Positions 62,031 through 64,000 of a DNA stretch of 64,000 nucleotides are shown here, in pieces. Source of the DNA: Planctomycetota bacterium (GTDB taxonomy: Bacteria > Planctomycetota > Phycisphaerae > Phycisphaerales > UBA5793); assembly GCA_963205185.1 (NCBI GenBank), contig CAUJHZ010000038.1:1-64000 (forward strand), in the 5' to 3' direction. How positions within the stretch are numbered: the stretch's first letter is position 1; each line of letters begins with the position of its first letter. A program made the position numbers and the translations under genes. A model generated the notes under the pieces. The model searched no databases, was not told the origin of the DNA, and saw nothing but the letters and a program-made list of their open reading frames with translations.

Positions 62031-62396
62031 TCAGTGGACCACGAAAGTCGCTTCGCAGCCCGGCGCCTCGGTGACGCTCACGCGGTCGAGACGCACGCCG
62101 GCGGGCAGGCGGGAGTCCAGTCGCTGGGCGATGTGCTGAGCAACGCGCTCGGCTGACGCATTGCCGCGCTGAAATGCCTCGGCCTCGTTGAGATTCGCAT
62201 TCTGAAAGGGTGCGATGACAGCGTCAATTGCCGCTTCAAGGGCATGAAAGTCGCACAACAGGCCGTCGTCATCGAGCCTGTCGCCGGCGACCACGACGGT
62301 GACGCGCCAGTCGTGGCCGTGCAGCTCCTCGCGAGCACCACCGAGCATGAGGGCGTGGGCGGCCGAAAACACCCGTTTGACGCTGAGTTGGAACAT
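62031..62396 (-). CDS. queD: QueD-like 6-carboxytetrahydropterin synthase
   Basis: QueD makes 6-carboxy-tetrahydropterin from dihydroneopterin triphosphate in queuosine synthesis. The 121-residue product has the His residues of the zinc site (FSAAHAL, ELHGHDWRV), the acidic segment DFHALEAAI and the C-terminal VSVTEAPGCEATFVV with the conserved Glu. It could also act on another pterin. The ATG at 62396 was chosen; a GTG-free longer frame adds 11 residues. No other queuosine gene is nearby. Confidence 0.85.
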   Translation of the reverse strand: MFQLSVKRVFSAAHALMLGGAREELHGHDWRVTVVVAGDRLDDDGLLCDFHALEAAIDAVIAPFQNANLNEAEAFQRGNASAERVAQHIAQRLDSRLPAGVRLDRVSVTEAPGCEATFVVH

Positions 62397-62519
62397 GGAC
62401 AGATCGTAGCGTGGCCGGAAGCGGCTCATTTCATGCGGCTTTCGAGTTGCCTCTCAACCGGGACTCATTATCGGCCGATGGGCAGAGGGAGAGGACACTT
62501 CAGCAGGCGAGAAGTTCAG

Positions 62520-63932
62520 ATGCGAGAGATCACCATTCACAACCTGCGCGCGGGCCACGTGCTCCCGCTCGACCTGTACTCGGTCTACGGCATCAAGCTG
62601 CTCGCCCGGCGCACGACGATCACGCCGGCGCTGCTCGAACACCTCTCGACCATCGGGCCCCGCTTCTACCTGGCCGACAACGCCCGGGCCTTCGCCCCGC
62701 TGGCCGTTCTGCGGGAAGTGCATCCCGCGGACCTGAAGCGCAACGATCGGGCCCGGAGCGATCTGGTCGGTCTCGGGGGTCGCGTGACGGCCGAGGCCGG
62801 CGCCGTCCTCGAGCCGCACCATCTCGATGCTCTGGCGACCGGCGCCTTTGAAGTGGTGCGCAGCGAGCCCGAGCACGTCGCGGCCATGCGGCGCAAACTC
62901 TCCAACCAGATTCTCGAACGCCGGCAGCATCAGTGGCTGACGCTCGATCAGAACGCGCCGGTGGAAGACGACGCCCTGCGCCTTGGACACATCACCGACG
63001 GGACCTGGCCGGGCATTGACGAGATCATCGCGTGGCGCGACGAGCGCGTGGACCTGCTGCGCGGGCAATACGGCCGGCTGCTGGCGGGATTGCCGGTGGA
63101 TCTCGCGCTGCTGTACCGGATGGTCGATGAACTGATCGGCATGCTTCGGCGAAGCCCGAGCCATTATGCGCAGATCGCGCTGCTGTGCCCGCGAGCCGCC
63201 GACTACCTGCCCGACCACGCGCTGAGCACCGCGGCGCTGGCCATCAGCATTGCGGCGCGGCGGTCGTGGCCGGTTGAGCACATTCGCCTCGCGGGCCTGG
63301 CCGGCCTCGTCCACGACGTGGGCATGCTGCTGCTGCCCCAGCGCTTGCGCACCGAGGCAGAGGACCTCGACGAAGTGGATCGCGCGCGAGTGCTGCGGCA
63401 TACCGCGTACTCGGTCGCCCTGCTCGACGATGTCGCCGACCTGCCCGATGCGGTGATCTGCGCCGCCTACCGCCACCACGAGCGCGACAACGGCAAGGGC
63501 TATCCCGAAGGACTGCGGGCTCGCGGCATCGGCGATCTGGCACGCTTGCTGGCCGTTGCCGACATGGCTGCTGCCCTCAACGAGCCGCGCCCATTCCGCC
63601 CCCAGCCGCTGGCCCACGAGGCAATCCAGACCATGGTGCAGTACGGCGTGGACGGGTTCATCCACCGGCCGCTGGTTCGCGCACTCGTCGAGACGGTCGG
63701 CCTGTATCCGATCGGCAGTTATGTGCGCCTCTCGAGCGAACGCCTCGCGCTGGTCGTGGGCATGCACGTCGACGCCCCAGACCGGCCCATCGTGCGGCTG
63801 TGCGACGAGCACGGCTGCATGCAGGGCGACGTCATCGACCTGACCTGCAACGAGCCGTGGGAACTGTTCGTTCTGGATGGCGCCAAGGGCCCCGGCGAAG
63901 AGCTGGCGCGACGGAATCGGCTTGCCGGCTGA
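62520..63932 (+). CDS. HD-GYP-like domain protein
   Basis: The 470-residue soluble protein has a C-terminal HD-GYP-type phosphohydrolase domain: AGLVHDVGMLLLPQRL (HD motif, with K of HDxGK replaced by M), RHTAYSVALLDDV, HHERDNGKGYPEGL (HHExxxGxGYP) and ARLLAVADMAAAL. HD-GYP enzymes degrade cyclic di-GMP; the missing Lys makes activity uncertain. The N-terminal 230 residues have no recognised domain. A short C-terminal beta part resembles a PilZ-like or regulator region (VGMHVDAPDRPIVRL). GAAG-type spacing precedes the ATG at 62520. Confidence 0.85.
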   Translation: MREITIHNLRAGHVLPLDLYSVYGIKLLARRTTITPALLEHLSTIGPRFYLADNARAFAPLAVLREVHPADLKRNDRARSDLVGLGGRVTAEAGAVLEPHHLDALATGAFEVVRSEPEHVAAMRRKLSNQILERRQHQWLTLDQNAPVEDDALRLGHITDGTWPGIDEIIAWRDERVDLLRGQYGRLLAGLPVDLALLYRMVDELIGMLRRSPSHYAQIALLCPRAADYLPDHALSTAALAISIAARRSWPVEHIRLAGLAGLVHDVGMLLLPQRLRTEAEDLDEVDRARVLRHTAYSVALLDDVADLPDAVICAAYRHHERDNGKGYPEGLRARGIGDLARLLAVADMAAALNEPRPFRPQPLAHEAIQTMVQYGVDGFIHRPLVRALVETVGLYPIGSYVRLSSERLALVVGMHVDAPDRPIVRLCDEHGCMQGDVIDLTCNEPWELFVLDGAKGPGEELARRNRLAG

Positions 63933-63975
63933 TCGGCGCATCGGGCGAGCCTGCCGGCCTATCCTCCGCACGTCA

Positions 63976-64000
63976 TGTCAGCCAATCACGAAGCAGCATT
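63976..64000 (+). CDS. Possible start of a gene cut by window edge
   Basis: An ATG at 63976 opens MSANHEAA and runs off the right edge. No Shine-Dalgarno is evident, so this is a weak guess. Confidence 0.25.

Noticed and set aside
1-64000. CRISPR array, tRNA, rRNA or prophage
   Set aside because: No regular repeat-spacer pattern, tRNA cloverleaf, rRNA core or phage gene was seen on either strand; a dedicated scan was not possible.

Overview
The window is a GC-rich bacterial chromosome segment, most likely from a Planctomycetota lineage close to Phycisphaerae. The signs are an orphan prepilin-like protein with the H-X9-DG motif, DUF1573/DUF2330/DUF4380-type envelope proteins, zinc-ribbon membrane proteins, a sigma factor next to a VWA protein with an anti-sigma-like N-terminus, and many secreted proteins of no known family. 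This placement rests on gene content only; there is no rRNA in the window.

Layout. The left edge (1-72) is the 5' end of an IS5-type transposase. Next come stress and envelope genes: a DUF892 ferritin-like protein, an OmpR-type response regulator, a PRC-barrel protein and a large RseP-like site-2 protease. From 8.0 to 20.3 kb, on the minus strand, lies a merged S10-spc ribosomal operon running rpsJ to secY behind a near-consensus promoter at 20245-20272. It lacks rpmD (L30). Several of its proteins are unusual: L22 carries an N-terminal HTH-like domain, L24 has a lysine-rich tail, S5 has a Gly/Arg tail, and the short S14 has lost its zinc ligands. From 20 to 31 kb there are mostly exported or membrane proteins of unknown role. 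From 31 to 45 kb are housekeeping genes (sarcosine-oxidase-type flavoprotein, BatA-like VWA protein, surE, RidA, 7Fe ferredoxin, gap, an aminotransferase, two clpP genes, an amidase). From 45 to 56 kb are a Ser/Thr kinase, a polyprenyl-phosphate sugar transferase, zinc-ribbon proteins, a cobalamin adenosyltransferase, a TPR protein and the sigma/VWA pair. From 56 to 64 kb are two divergent amino-acid transporters with large soluble inserts, a tandem pair of duplicated secreted proteins, a QueD-like protein and an HD-GYP-type protein.

The most novel signal is a C-terminal module of about 100 residues, with up to four cysteines, shared by five exported proteins whose N-terminal parts differ (6767-7777, 22154-23023, 47725-48843, 59916-60800, 60984-61877). 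It looks like a common surface, sorting or assembly module. The HTH-L22 fusion is the second. No CRISPR array, tRNA, rRNA or prophage was seen. All assignments come from reading the sequence; no database search was run.
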